Of a stretch of DNA of 64,000 bases, positions 37,546 to 49,318 are shown piece after piece. The translations under genes were made by a program, and so were the position numbers. Within the stretch, counting starts at the first letter, position 1, and each line of letters starts with the position of its first letter. Source of the DNA: Alternaria dauci (Eukaryota > Ascomycota > Dothideomycetes > Pleosporales > Pleosporaceae); contig NC_091275.1 of NCBI RefSeq assembly GCF_042100115.1, positions 2,170,001 to 2,234,000 on the forward strand. Direction: 5' to 3'. Under the pieces are notes generated by a model. The model saw only the letters and a program-made list of their open reading frames with translations. It was not told the origin of the DNA and made no database searches.

Positions 37546-38493
37546 ATGTCCACATTCATGAAACACAGAAGCATACCAGCAACATTCAACCAAAAAGAGC
37601 CCGCTGCCACCACCAAGTCTCCGAGACCCACATCCGCGCCGTACCCAAACTTTTCCAAACCTCTGGCAAAAGAAACCACGCCTACCACGGAACCCAAACT
37701 AGTTGCCGCTGAAGAACTACAGGCCCGGATCAAAGCTGCGAGAAGAAGCAGAACGGCCACTCAACCACTGCCTGAAGCAGTGCGACGCAAACTTGACCAT
37801 TCGTCCGACCTCATACACCCAGCCCTGCGCGCCCGAAGTGGCGTCACATCAAACCCCAACCGTTCCACTAGTCACAGGACCAAAAGTCGTGAAGACCTAT
37901 CCATCGATGCTGTTATTCGGCGTCTGTCGATGGAGATAGACGGGCAGAAAAGTACCAGAGGACGCCTTCTCCCAGACGACATACCTCCAGTACCCACGTT
38001 ACCAGCGTTTCCGCCCACCGCGAGCTACCGTCCACGACCCCGCCAGACCGCGAGCAGAAGGTCTTCCATGACAATGAGACGAAGTCCCTTGTCAAATGTT
38101 TCGTCTCCGGACGGTAAGCAAGAGGCTTCGATTCTCGAGAAAGATGCTAATTCCCAGGTATAGACTCTGCAGAGACTTCCTCTCACACATCCAGACGTAC
38201 TTCGGCTTCTTCTCGTAAGAGTTTCCCACAGCTCTCATACATACATACTAATGCTCATGGTAGACCCATCCAAGTCCGAGGAGTCCAAAGACGGCAGTGA
38301 CGACAACGACGAAATGGTACGAGTCATCAGCACAGAAACGTCAAGAGGTAGACTCACCAAGCGGAAACACGTCTCTGCAACTCCGACTGTATTTCAACCC
38401 CCTCCCTCGATTCTGCGATCCACATCACAGCATGCCAAGAATCGGAGTTCATGGCACACGATTTCGCGACGCAGCATACTCTGCTCAGTATAA
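37546..38493 (+). CDS. unrecognised basic, Ser/Thr/Pro-rich protein
   Basis: Three exons (37546-38113, 38158-38214, 38264-38493) with short introns (44 and 49 bp; branch sites TGCTAAT and TACTAAT) give 284 residues. I do not recognise it. It is basic and low in hydrophobics, with many TS/SP/RS stretches (TKSPRPTSAPYPNFSKP, RRSPLSNVSSPDG). One possible short helix is present (KLVAAEELQARIKAARRSR), and a second conserved-looking stretch reads SREDLSIDAVIRRLSMEIDG. No domain, signal peptide or membrane segment. It is probably a disordered protein that could bind partners through these helices. The exon joins keep the same composition across all three exons, which supports the model. Reality as a gene is likely but not certain. 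Confidence 0.6.
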
Positions 38494-40000
38494 TGGCTTC
38501 AGCGTCAGACATCATGTCATTGGCATTCGACGTATCGCGAATATTTCACTTTGCATTTCAGCGTTTTCCTACATTGTGCAAGGGGTTTGGGCAGAACGGC
38601 GCTCGGGACTGACTATTGTTACCCGAAACTGTTTTGCTTTCACGTAACGACCGAGAAGGATTTGAGCGTTCAAAGGGGCACAAACAGCGCAGGAGTTTTG
38701 GCGTTTTTTCCCATGTGTTTCAGCACACGACATTACTGAGCATGGTCCATTGCAAATTTTCGCAAATAGTCCGACACTTCAATCATGATAATCTAACGAC
38801 ATTACTCATCTTACGTCTCGCCTCATATCTCTCCTGTGCTCAGACAAGATAAGGCTCGCCTGGATCCCTCGGATCCCTTCATGCATCTCAAGCACGTTTA
38901 TCGATGAAGATCCACTTCTCTGGAAGCAATACTTGTACGACTTATGCAAGCCACCAGCCACGAACGGGACAAGTTCCGAACCCGGTCGGCCATACAGCAA
39001 GCTGCAGTAGTCGGCGCTCCGTTGGCCCTGTAACAAGAAATCGGACATTGCGCCGTGCCAAACAGGCTAGTGAAGAGTGGTAGTTGCGCGATAAGGTGCG
39101 GCGCTCCCGGCTGTACGAGCCTACCCAACCAGCCAGCCACTATGATCCAGGAACGTGGCTTTCGAATGCAGGGTTGCTATCTGCAGCCAACACCACCGAC
39201 GTACGGTAAGACGGCTCATCCCAGTACCCATAATAACAGACCGTACGTGCGATGATTGTTGATTTGCAGTTTCTACGATGAGAAAATAACGTACAACGTC
39301 CGTCGAATCAATCGGCGTCAGGTGGAGACGGGTATGGCTGCCGTTCCTGACGATCATCCGTGCTGGTGACGATGGTTTCGTTTACGCGAACGGCCGAACG
39401 TCCACTGAACGTCAAAGTCAGCCTCTTCGTCAGTCGACTCGCCAAGCCCATGGACAACTCATGGACAACTTGTGGACAAATTGTCAGTGAAACCTTCGCT
39501 CGTGTTCCCGAACCTTTTGACGTCGTTGCCGTCAGCCGGGTCAAATGAACTGGCCCCTGGAATTCGATTTGACATGGCGCGTTGCTCCCAGGTACCGGGT
39601 CCATGACACTATTACCAGGGAAGAATGGTTGAATGCTTCGGTCCCAGATTCGCGATACACGGGGGCCCCTTGGAGGACGTCATCGTCTAGGGACGATCAA
39701 TAGCGCGACGCGACGCCGAGGTTTTGGATTGTGGAGGCTGTGATCTCCAGACTTTTGGAACCGGAAGCCGGAAGTTATGGATGCGCGTCTGCAGTACCCG
39801 AATCTGACGCGAATCCGAAGTTCGCTTGCGTTTTGGCACGGAATGCCCACGACGATCACGATGGCGATCATGCGCTGCATGCAGGGCATACTTGCACAAG
39901 TTGTGCGACGCGCCTTATCGATAAGCCTCTGGGGTCGAGCTCGAATTCACTCCCGAAACTCCGCAACTCAGTGCACGTCAACTCCATACATAATCCCGCC
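38494..40000. other. 1.5-kb intergenic region
   Basis: No supported gene. A short 11-bp tandem repeat is at 39449-39481. The rest has only small overlapping open frames. Confidence 0.45.
39449..39481 (+). repeat. 11-bp tandem repeat, three units
   Basis: Two exact copies of CATGGACAACT are followed by a diverged third unit, TGTGGACAAAT. Confidence 0.7.
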
Positions 40001-40663
40001 ATGAATCCGTCAGAGCGGACGAAAGAAGCCCTTCTCGGTAAGTCTATTACGTGTTCTTCCTTGTGGACCACCGGCTCTTTACCATGATGCCATCCTCGTA
40101 GTAAAGCGCTTTCTAACGGTGTACCAGCCAAGACAGAAGCACTATGCAGCTCCATCATAGACACGCGCAAAGATGACCCTTGGGGCGGTGACGGCTATCT
40201 CTCAACCATACTCCGCGCTGTCAAGATGCAAGATGCGACCGACTACTCCGAAGACGACACGAGAACCGAGTTTCCGCCTGCATTGGACTACGCGACGTCT
40301 GCACAAAGAGAGTTGCTGATTAGAGAGCAAAGTGCTGCACTGGTCAGTCCAAATTTGCGCCGCGAGCGTCCGCCGTGCGGTTATGCTAGACCCGTGTGGA
40401 CCAGCTCGACATCCATACTGGATGCTAACAACCCATAGATCAGAACAGCCCAAGGCATATCGACCCTCGTACGCGATCTACAAGAACTTTGGCTCTTCGG
40501 CGGTCTCGACACTCTCTCAGATCCTGCCGACGAAGAAGCGAATCGGAACAAGGCCCTTGCAGTCGCGGAGATGATTGAAGCGTTGGCCAAACAGGGGCCA
40601 GGTGGTGTGCAGCAGAAGGGAGACAGTGCAACCAAGAAGGAGGAGACAAACGGCGGGGCCTGA
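40001..40663 (+). CDS. MED22: Mediator complex subunit 22-like (Surf5 family)
   Basis: Three exons (40001-40037, 40128-40342, 40439-40663; introns 90 and 96 bp) give a 158-residue, mostly helical acidic protein. It starts MNPSERTKEALLAKTEALCSS, has an internal AVKMQDATDYSEDD segment, and a helix REQSAALIRTAQGISTLVRDL followed by QELWLFGGLD. This order matches MED22: N-terminal helix, the 'IVRAGESL…LVSDLKQFL'-type helix and a short hydrophobic end. MED22 pairs with other head-module subunits of Mediator and contacts RNA polymerase II transcription factors in the nucleus. The C-terminal 35 residues (KQGPGGVQQKGDS…) are polar and disordered. The identification rests on the helix pattern only. 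Confidence 0.65.
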
Positions 40664-41424
40664 GACAACAGTGCTATGCGAATCCGGTTTACCAGACCGT
40701 GGTCATATGATATCACAAAAGACACAGTGAGATGAAGGCGAGTGCTGTCAGCGTTTGATACCCCGGATGACTTCTATCCGAAATCGGGGTTACACGATGC
40801 TCTTGAGCATACAATACGCCTGATTGAGGCAAGGATTAACTACATCGGGCGGCTCACGCAGAATGTCTGAAGACGGACGAAGGGCGATTTTGTTTCATGC
40901 TGGGACTGATATCAAAATCTACATGGAGCAGGTTAGCATATAAATTCCACCTGAAGCACATGTGAAAACATCACTCTACATTGGAAGCATATAAAAATCT
41001 CTACAATCAAAGACAGGTAAAGGACTCTGGAACACTTCGATCATGTTTTGGTACAATCCTCTCTCTGAGTGAAACCCCTTCTTCGTACAGGCTAACAGCA
41101 AGGTAGACAACAACAAAGACAATGTAGTAAAGGCTGGCAGCAAGCAACGATAGATGATCTAGAAACGTTATGAGCATTTGCTATGACCATGCTGTTAAAC
41201 ACACAGTAGTTTTGCATTGAACAGCATTGGTTCCAAAATTCATGAAAATAGTGGCTAGAAGCTCGTGCTATGAGAGAGTACCCAAGGGTGAAATGATATT
41301 TTCATTGAAGGAGAATATAATAGAATACTACTCGTTTAATTCAGTTGATATGAACGGAAATTTGTTGATACAACAAAACTTAAATTAAGGAGATTGGAAT
41401 GAAGTGTTTCTTCTTTTGAGAAGC
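40664..41424. other. AT-rich intergenic region, convergent 3' ends
   Basis: 761 bp between MED22-like and saccharopine-dehydrogenase-like stop codons; AT-rich from about 40900. No gene. Confidence 0.5.
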
Positions 41425-42763
41425 TTACTCATCCACCCTGATCTTCACACCGAACTGGTTCAGTGCTTCCACATACTGATCTCCCAGTGTCGCGGGTGTC
41501 AGGATACCACCTCCGAGCTTTCCCGCTTCGCTCTCCTCCAGCCTGCCTCGGAGCATAACTTTAGCAGCAGCACTGAGTGTCATTGCTGTCGCAACGTAAC
41601 CACCGTGCGCGACTTCAAGGTTCGCAATCACCTTCTTCCCATCTTCGGTACTACCAACTCCACGGTAGTGCATAAAGTCCTCCTTCATGCTCTCCTTTGA
41701 CGGCCCCTGGCCGGGGCTTGGAATGACCATCTTGAGAAGAGGTTCAAGCAACCAGCGTGTCACTGGGATGGCAAGCAGGATGGCGACCGAGGCAAGAACG
41801 GCCTTTTGGGCAAAACCGAAGAAGAAGTTGGGCGCACGCGCAAACTCGTTGAAGCGGAACTTGGGGCCGTACTGTAGTGTCTTATCGCTGGAAGACTGGT
41901 ACAGACCCCATGAGCGATGCGCAATGCACTCATCGACAGCTGCCATGAGTCCAGTGGTCTGAATACCTCCGAGTTCGGGGATGGTTTTCAGGCCAAAGAG
42001 GTTGTACGGGAAGCTTCCCGATGGCGGTGCGACAACGTTGTCCGCATGAACGGGCGACAGTGAGTACGGATGCATCGACTTTCCGAGATGACTGAGAGAG
42101 TACTTCTTGAAGAGCTCCAGCATAGTGAGTGATGTTCCGCCACTGATGCCGGATTTGAAGTCGTACAGTGTCATAATGGCGCGCTCGCAGGGGGCATTGT
42201 AGCGCTTGCGCACCTCGCGCGCAAGTACATAGGCCATGATGTCTGCAGGCACGGAGTCGAGACCACACTCAGGTATGATGATAGTCTTGTTCTTTTTCGC
42301 AAGCTCGTCGTACTTGGCGACCATGTCGTATATCCATGGCACCTCACCAGTCGAATCCAGATAGTGCGTGCCATTATTGACACAGGCGGCAAGGACGGGC
42401 TCACCGTAGTGCATGAAAGGGCCTACTGTCGTGATGATGAGTGTCGTCTTTTTGACAAGAACTTCCAACTGTTGACGCTCAAGCTCGCATGTCTCGATGG
42501 CTGATGTTCGTTAGCTCCGCCCCGAGCTTCGACTGTCACATGTTTGCAACACAGATTCTAGCCCACGTACCTGGCTGCTTGCGATTTGGCCTCAACTCCG
42601 TCAATTCGTCGACTATGCCCTGCAACTTCTTCGCATTGCGTCCTGCGACAGCCCATTTCAAATCGTCCGGCAGGTGGGTGGTGATCCATTCCGCAACAAG
42701 TTTTCCGGTGTATCCGGTCGCTCCCAGCAAGATTAGCTCGTATTCTCGTGATTGCTGAGCCAT
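41425..42763 (-). CDS. saccharopine dehydrogenase-like oxidoreductase
   Basis: Two exons (42571-42763 and 41425-42500; 70-bp intron, phase 1) give 422 residues. The N terminus is an NAD(P)-binding Rossmann fold (YELILLGATGYTGKLVAEWI, then AVAGRNAKKL). The strand LIITTVGPFMHYGEPVLAACVNNGTHYLDSTGE is the usual second signature, and GLDSVPADIMAYVLA follows. Near residues 265-285 is a hydrophobic helix (VLASVAILLAIPVTRWLLEPLL) that may tie it to a membrane or lipid droplet. Despite its name, this family is not the lysine-pathway enzyme: relatives include trans-acting enoyl reductases and lipid-droplet-associated SCCPDH. Reaction unknown. The start ATG at 42763 is the first in frame. Confidence 0.88.
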
Positions 42764-44435
42764 GTTGTTATACGTGTAGGATTGAGGAGAGAAAAGAAAA
42801 CAAGACGAGAGAAAGTTGATTGAGAGATGGCGTAGCTGTAGCTAGGAAGGGAATCTCAATCATCAAATACTGCGCGACTCGGACAAGACCCTTCTTTTGG
42901 TATGCCTGAGGTCATACCGCGGCAGACAGGCGCCGGCGTGCGCGGTAGATACCACATCGTCGCATTTCAAATCACAACACGATTGGAGCAGAGATGATGG
43001 AGTTTAGCAAGTGCTGCGTTGCAAGACGAAAGAAGACCCAAACCCTTCATATTAACCGCTGACAGTCGATACCACGAAAAGAGTAAGCCCTTGCATAGAT
43101 CACATTGTGATCGTGCGCTATTCTTGATCTGACACTAGCGCCTTGGCAACAGACACTGAGTTCCAAGATGTGAGAAATGCCCCTCCAAAGCCGACAACTG
43201 ATCCTTCTCACCGCTATCGCCTTTTGGTTTCCACACAAGCTGTTTTATTCTGATCGCGCGATCGGGCCGTATTTTTTGAGTTTGCTAATGGGCTGCCAAC
43301 AACGCATTCACAAAGGCTGGGAAGCCTGGTGGAAAGAGCGCGACTGTGGGGATGAAGCGGTCTGCTTTCGGCGATTTGTTCACACCTCACAGTATCGCTA
43401 ATGTGGAAAATGGATAGGGAACTCAAGAAGCTGAGCCCAAGACGTACGTAGCTGCCTGCGAGAAGCCGCCGCAACCGCACTGCGAATTCGATCGTTCACG
43501 TCGTGCGGTATTGTCGCTCGGAGCTTACAGAGCTGCGCAAGACGCTACACATAGAAATGCAAGATCCATTAAACTGCCATACTCTGCTCACCCAAAGACG
43601 GAGCCCTCGAGTAGTCTTGGAGCGCGATGGAGAACATACAACAACGGGCCTTGGCAACGCCGGAGTCCGTGTTGCGACGCATTCGCCTATGTTTTACCTT
43701 TTCTGTTGAGTGCTGATGGGCGAGGTGCTTGGATGAAAAGGATACCTACAGCGAGAGCAATACGCATTACACTGTAGGCCAAGTGTTCGGGCTAAGAGCA
43801 CCGCATGCGGCAGCTGTCGTTATCTTATCACTGTATCCCATAGTGACAGTTCCCAACGAGGAAAAGCCTGTTCACGTCTCCAGCCTATCCGGTCTTGTAT
43901 GTCCGACCTTCCCACCTCACCTACTCTCATACATGCAGGCCGGAGAGCGATACGGGTGCACTGAGGCCCGGAGCGTAATCGTAAGCATGCAACAGGCGTA
44001 TCCGATGCGATCAAGAAGCGAGGAAACGACTGAGCGACCATGTTGGCACGTGTGTGCATTCTGAGTAAAACCACGGTAATCTCACTCATCATTTGGACGG
44101 CTGCTAAGGGAACCTTGAAACGTGGTGAGGTAAGTCTAAAAGTGACTGATCACTTACGAAGTGCTAGCAGCAGATTTACGAACTCGACACATACTTCACG
44201 CTACCAAAAGTAACTAGTCTCCACTTGGGCATCCTTTTTCTAGAAAACATCACGAGTTTCCGGGGTTGGCTGCGACTGCCTGGGAGTGTGTGGCTGCTGC
44301 AGGGTGACCGCGAGGCCAAGCCACTAGCGTCCGCTACTTAAACCACAGTCCCCGCTCTCTCGACTTGATCATCTTCCCAACTTATGAATCGCGTCGACCG
44401 GTACTTCCGCTCTTTCACATTCAAACATCATACCA
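42764..44435. other. 1.7-kb divergent intergenic region
   Basis: This lies between the divergent saccharopine-dehydrogenase-like and RING/PHD genes. No supported gene; a few 70-110-codon frames without plausible starts or homology cues. Confidence 0.45.
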
Positions 44436-46541
44436 ATGGCCGAGACGTGTATAGTCTGCCTCGGCGATCTCGTCCCCCACGACCATGGCCCTGCCGCCAC
44501 CGCATCATCGCTTGCGACCAAACCGCTTGAGGATGGCGCTGATGGCGACTCCCAACCCCATGCCAAGAACAAGATGGTGGTTGTAGAGTCGACCAAGGAA
44601 GATGAGCTGGTCGCACATCTATCGCCATGCGGTCACGATCTGCACAACGAGTGCCTCAAACCTTGGGTCGAACGAGCGAATAGCTGTCCGATATGTCGAG
44701 CCAGTTTCAACATGGTCGAGCTCAGCGCACGCGTTGGAGGTATGTCAGTCCTGGATGTTACGGAGCCTTGCGGTTGCGACGTTGCTATTGCTGCCTGGTA
44801 GTAGCCTGGCTACTGGCTAAATGGTCAGTCGAGCTCAGCATGAACTCCATCCAATCCCATAATGTTGAGCCGCGCCAAGTGGCGTTGTTGAGATGCAACC
44901 CCAACTAACACCGTACCAGGACCTAAGCTATCCGAGTACACCGTGCAAGACAAGAAGCAGGTCGCCGATATCGATCCTTCCATGATCGTCGAGGACGACT
45001 ACATACTGGAGGATGACGGGAGCTATGACGCATGCGTGGTCTGTGACGAGTTCGGTGACGCATCACAGCTCATGTACTGCCATAGCTGCGAACAACTCTG
45101 CCACGTCTTCTGTGCTGGTCTTGATCGGATGCCATCTCGCGGGCCTTGGTATTGCCAGGGCTGTGTTGAGAATCCTAGCCTGCTAGAAGCCGCGTCCCGA
45201 ATACGACCCGCGGTCCGGGGTCCTGCTGCCTGGATCAACGGTCGAAGCCGTGTACCGCGTCACAACCATGCTCCTGATGAGTGGGTAGGGGTTTGGCAGA
45301 GCGTTTGGGACCGACTGCAATTCGACATCGAGTTTCCCTTCGACGAGGAAGAGCAGTCGGAGAATCAATCCGATGTTACGCGACGCGATGACATTAGGTG
45401 GGAGCAGCGCATGCGCGTAGCACGACAGGCAGGAGCTGGCAATCGCTTTCAGGCCGCCGCTGACAATATTGTAACTGGTCGACGTCGCAACTCCAATGTC
45501 ATTGCACGACCTACAAATCGAACGCTCCATCGTGAACCACCGAAGACACCAAAAGACCCCGAGTCACAAGAAGAGCTTCGCGCATGGAATCAGTTTGAGA
45601 AGGCGCGTGAGCAACTCGCCCAAGGCGATGCGTGCCCTACCCCTAGCGTGGCGAGCACTAGTAGCCGGCGGGGACGCAAGCGGAAGTCTGTCGACTCTTC
45701 GCCTGCTGACTCTGAGCCTCGCGAGCAGAAGCCTGAACGCAAGCTTAAGCGCCCCCGGACTCGCATGCACTTGGATAATGGAGAGTCATCATCGGCTGCC
45801 GCACGTCGCAACACGGCGACTAACACGCACGCCCCTGCAGCTGCGTCATCACCACCGGCGGCTCCAAGTGGTGAAACTTCCACTCCTGCACCTGGCTTCC
45901 TTCAGTCATTGCTTCAAGAGGTCGAGGTTGACCGATTCGCTGAGCGCGACAAGGAGATCGCCGCCCCACAGCCGCGGCGCGTCATTGTGGAGCGCGCTTG
46001 TTCTCCCCAACATTCATCGCCGGGTCTGTCGCCTGTCTACCAGAAACCCCCAGGAATGACAACACCACCGCCTCTCAACCTTACTCGCATCGCATCGCCT
46101 GCACAGAAAGACCAACAACCATCACCAACGTACTCACCATACTCCCCTGCAGACGACGACAGGCCTGGCCGCCGTAGGCTCGAACATCGCTCTGTCGGCC
46201 TTAGTAGTCCCCCTCGCTCCAAAGATTCATCACCTAGCCGCCCCGCACTTTCGTACTCTACAAAGGCTGAGCTGCAACGTATGGTCACAGCCGTTCTGAA
46301 GCCTATATATTTGAAAAAAGAAGTCACGAAAGAGGAATACACGGACGTCAATCGCGACGTGTCGCGTTTGTTATATGAAAAGGTTGGTGAAGCTGGTGCC
46401 GATGCACTAGCGGACCAAGATACGAGAGAGAAGTGGCAGAAAATGGCTACCAACGAGGTTGATATTGCTGTAAAGGCCCTTCGCGCTGGTGGAGCGGCAC
46501 TCTCGCCTGCTGCTGACGACTCTGCATCGTCGTCTTCGTGA
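44436..46541 (+). CDS. RING and PHD finger protein (PHRF1-like)
   Basis: Two exons (44436-44739 and 44920-46541) around a 180-bp intron with CCAACTAAC branch site give 641 residues. The N-terminal RING-type domain has C5-x2-C8 and then, after an Asp/His/Lys-rich insert, CGHDLHNECLKPWVERANSCPICRASF. A PHD finger spans 140-183 (CVVCDEFGDASQLMYC…CHVFCAGLDRMPSRGPWYCQGC). A long Ser/Pro/Arg-rich tail follows, including a basic RRGRKRKS stretch. The C-terminal helical block (KAELQRMVTAVLKPIYLKKEVTKEEYTDV…KMATNEVD) is conserved-looking. The layout matches PHRF1, a nuclear E3 ligase that binds RNA polymerase II and chromatin, and fungal relatives. In fungi the C-terminal block may be the polymerase-binding part. 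Confidence 0.9.
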
Positions 46542-46993
46542 TAAGTTTTACTGTGTGGGTGATTTCGGCGTTAAGGTTTTCAGTACGCATGGAAGCGTGC
46601 TTCAACAAGGTGTTACATAGAGGAAAGGACATATGATACCACGGACTTGTCTTTTTTTTTCTTAGCATAGATGGCGTTCTGGATAGCGTGCCGATATCAT
46701 AGTAGTTCGTCTGCGACGTAATGAAGGAATTTTCGGCCGGAATGCGGCATTTACGATAAAATCCCACTTTCGCAGTGACAACTGTAAACATGCTACATCT
46801 GCACACAAGTGACGAAGATGTCAAGTCAAATTTCATCTATGGATGAGAAGTCGACAACTACATGACTGGATGCTATCTGATTGTAGGTTGACATTGAATT
46901 CGGAGAGAAGGCGCAAGCTGACCAGGGCTCCAGTCGTACTCTACACGTTTGACAAGCACCATGTTTTAGCACCCTTGTGTTTTCATGAACCAA
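46542..46993. other. intergenic region, convergent 3' ends
   Basis: 452 bp between two stop codons, with a T-run near 46650. Nothing coding is supported. Confidence 0.5.
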
Positions 46994-48784
46994 CTAGTAA
47001 TTCGGCCTCCGGTACTCGCCATCACGATACTCTAGACGAGGGAAATCCTGTTGATTCTGTGGAGGATAGTTTTGCTGCTGATATCCATGATGGGGTGGTG
47101 GGTACTGCTCAGACCGATAGTCTGGAGGGCCTTGGTTGTTGTAACCCTGTGAAGGTGGTGCATGATGCTCAGGTCGGTAGTCTTGAGACTGCTGATACTG
47201 CTGAGGAGCATAGCCTTGGTGAGGTGGTGCGTGATGCTCGGATCGATAGTCTTGAGGTGGTGGGTATTGTGGCGCCCGGTGATCTTGGTAATCTCCTCTC
47301 GGCTCCTCTCGGTACTGATTGTGGCTCTGATACTGCGACGAGTTGTTGTATCCTTGCGGCGCATGCCCTTGTTCACTATAGCCACTTTGAGGAGGGGCAG
47401 GGCGATGGTCGCCTTGTGGTGGCTGTGGCGGAGGCTGGTATCCTCCTCCCATATGCGTGTTCGCAGTCGGTGATCCGACACTCACGTTTTCGTTTCCAAT
47501 GTCGTCCGGGACATTGATCTTGACGTCAGGTAGATATCTCTGGACCTTCTGTTCCACCATACCCTGCACAAAGACCCAGCTCTGGCGCTCAAACTTCCGG
47601 TGTCCGCCATTGACTACACCTAAAATGCTCTCTCGCAATGTCTCCTGGACCTTCTGGACTAAATCACGAATCTTGCCGAGTAGCTTGGATTTGATGTCAT
47701 CGCCAAAGCCGCGGTCAGCATTACCTGATGCGTCGCGGTCCAGCTGTGAATCAAATGGATTGCCACCAAGTATCTTCTCAAGCGGCCGCTGGAATTGGTC
47801 GGGTAGCAATTCAAACAACTGCTTCTCGATTTGTCCGAGAATCTTGCGAAACTCCAGACGAACCTCCCGGTGAACTTTTGCGAGACCAGTGCTGAGCTTG
47901 TCGCTGATGACTCGAGAGAAGCCGCCTCCACCGTCACTCTCGCCATCGCGGCCGGAATCATCGAGAGCTCTGGATGCTTCTTCATTTTTGCTCTTCTTGC
48001 TTCCAAATAAACTTCCAAGGCCCTTCACCAGGTCGCCTACTTGTTCGGCAATCTCAGCCTTGGCGCCTTCCCCAAGATCGCGTGTGCTTGTGTTTCCACG
48101 AAGCCAGCGCTTGATGTGATCCAGAGCAATACGGGTGAACTGTTCAGCGATGGGTGCATGCTGCTCGCGTAGCTTGTCGCCTACTGTCTGCTTGATCTCT
48201 GGACTGATAAGCCTCGCCTTCTCTTCGGGGTTTTGTGATGCATCCTTGATCGTGCTACTAATCATCCCAAGTAGCCCCCCAATCTCAAAGGACTGGCCAC
48301 CTGTCGACCCTTTTTCGTCGTCGAAATGATCTTGAACGACATTGAGTGCTGTAGAGAGGAATCCTCTAGCTCCAGACGCGAAATCTCCATCTGCAGATCG
48401 AGACTGCTCTGCACCGCCTCTGTTTCCTGAAGTAAGATCGAAGATGTCGCGTAAATCTCCGCTCGCTTCATCGGAAATCTGTCCGAAGCTTCGCGTCAAC
48501 TTGGAAATCTCATCCGCAAAGGGCAGTGACTGGCCACCATAGGAATCAGGTGCTGCGTCATTGAGATTCCAGGGACCAGAGCGACTTCCATCCGATGAAG
48601 ACTGTCTATCTTTGTTGAACAGGGATTTGAACGCGTCTACGACTTGCGTCTCAAGACTGTCAATGGTCTTTTGTTGGAAGATCTCAAGTTCGTCGGCGAT
48701 GCGGGGCTGAATCTGGGGCGCCAGCGAATCGACGTAGTCGTCGACCTTCTGCATCAACACGTCAGGGAGACCGCGCGAAGACAT
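46994..48784 (-). CDS. unrecognised helical protein with Pro/Gln/Tyr-rich repeat tail
   Basis: A single exon of 596 residues that I do not recognise. The first 430 residues are acidic and helical with no membrane segment (MSSRGLPDVLMQKVDDYVDSLAPQIQP; FEIGGLLGMISSTIKDAS; VHREVRLEFRKILGQIEKQLFELLPDQFQRPLEKIL; WVFVQGMVEQKVQRYLPDVKINVPDD). Ser/Gly/Asp-rich linkers separate the helices. From residue 455 the protein is rich in Pro, Gln, Tyr and His. Residues 512-571 are three degenerate copies of a roughly 20-residue unit, DYRxEHHAPPxQGY…, and DNA 47072-47251 shows this as a minisatellite. The tail resembles prion-like or condensate-forming domains; a scaffold role is only inference. Start ATG 48784 is the first of the frame. 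Confidence 0.8.
   Translation of the reverse strand: MSSRGLPDVLMQKVDDYVDSLAPQIQPRIADELEIFQQKTIDSLETQVVDAFKSLFNKDRQSSSDGSRSGPWNLNDAAPDSYGGQSLPFADEISKLTRSFGQISDEASGDLRDIFDLTSGNRGGAEQSRSADGDFASGARGFLSTALNVVQDHFDDEKGSTGGQSFEIGGLLGMISSTIKDASQNPEEKARLISPEIKQTVGDKLREQHAPIAEQFTRIALDHIKRWLRGNTSTRDLGEGAKAEIAEQVGDLVKGLGSLFGSKKSKNEEASRALDDSGRDGESDGGGGFSRVISDKLSTGLAKVHREVRLEFRKILGQIEKQLFELLPDQFQRPLEKILGGNPFDSQLDRDASGNADRGFGDDIKSKLLGKIRDLVQKVQETLRESILGVVNGGHRKFERQSWVFVQGMVEQKVQRYLPDVKINVPDDIGNENVSVGSPTANTHMGGGYQPPPQPPQGDHRPAPPQSGYSEQGHAPQGYNNSSQYQSHNQYREEPRGDYQDHRAPQYPPPQDYRSEHHAPPHQGYAPQQYQQSQDYRPEHHAPPSQGYNNQGPPDYRSEQYPPPHHGYQQQNYPPQNQQDFPRLEYRDGEYRRPNY
47072..47251 (-). repeat. coding minisatellite, three ~60-69-bp units
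   Basis: In-frame degenerate repeats encoding DYRSEHHAPPHQGY, DYRPEHHAPPSQGY and DYRSEQYPPPHHGY with variable spacers, inside the unknown helical protein gene. Units are 23 and 20 codons plus a shortened third. Confidence 0.75.
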
Positions 48785-49318
48785 GTTGGATGAAGCAAGT
48801 AAGGTTTTAGGCTAATGAATAAAGTGAATAGGGAAGAATGAGCTTTTGTTTGATGTCAGGTAAAAGACTTGCGTCATGGTGGGAAGCAAGGTTTCGGTCG
48901 AAACGTGGCTGGTGATAAGTGGCGCTCGGCCAAGGCAAGCTAGTGACGAATACCAAGAGCTCACCAGTTGTTCTACCATAGCAAACACCATGTACTCATC
49001 CACACTCCTATCGTGTGCTTGTGACTGCCCAATCAATCCCAAGGCTTGGATAGATCGGAAAGTAATACAGTTGATTCGCCCGTGATTCGGGAGATCTGTT
49101 CTAGACCTACATGTGGCGCGGTACTGCATGGCGTTCGTCATCTTACCTCTACACCCTTCAACTCCTGGTGTCACATTTCTTGTATTCGTAGGCAGTCGGC
49201 CTCTAGGATATACTGCCAAGCATTTCGCAGAATTATGTTTCATAGGTCATATATTGCATCATGCATCCAAACAAAGCCAAACCTCATCTCCTCAGCTTCG
49301 GGGTCGTAACATATACTC
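48785..49318. other. intergenic region
   Basis: Spacer of 534 bp between the unknown helical protein start and the SLC35F stop. No gene is seen. Confidence 0.5.
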
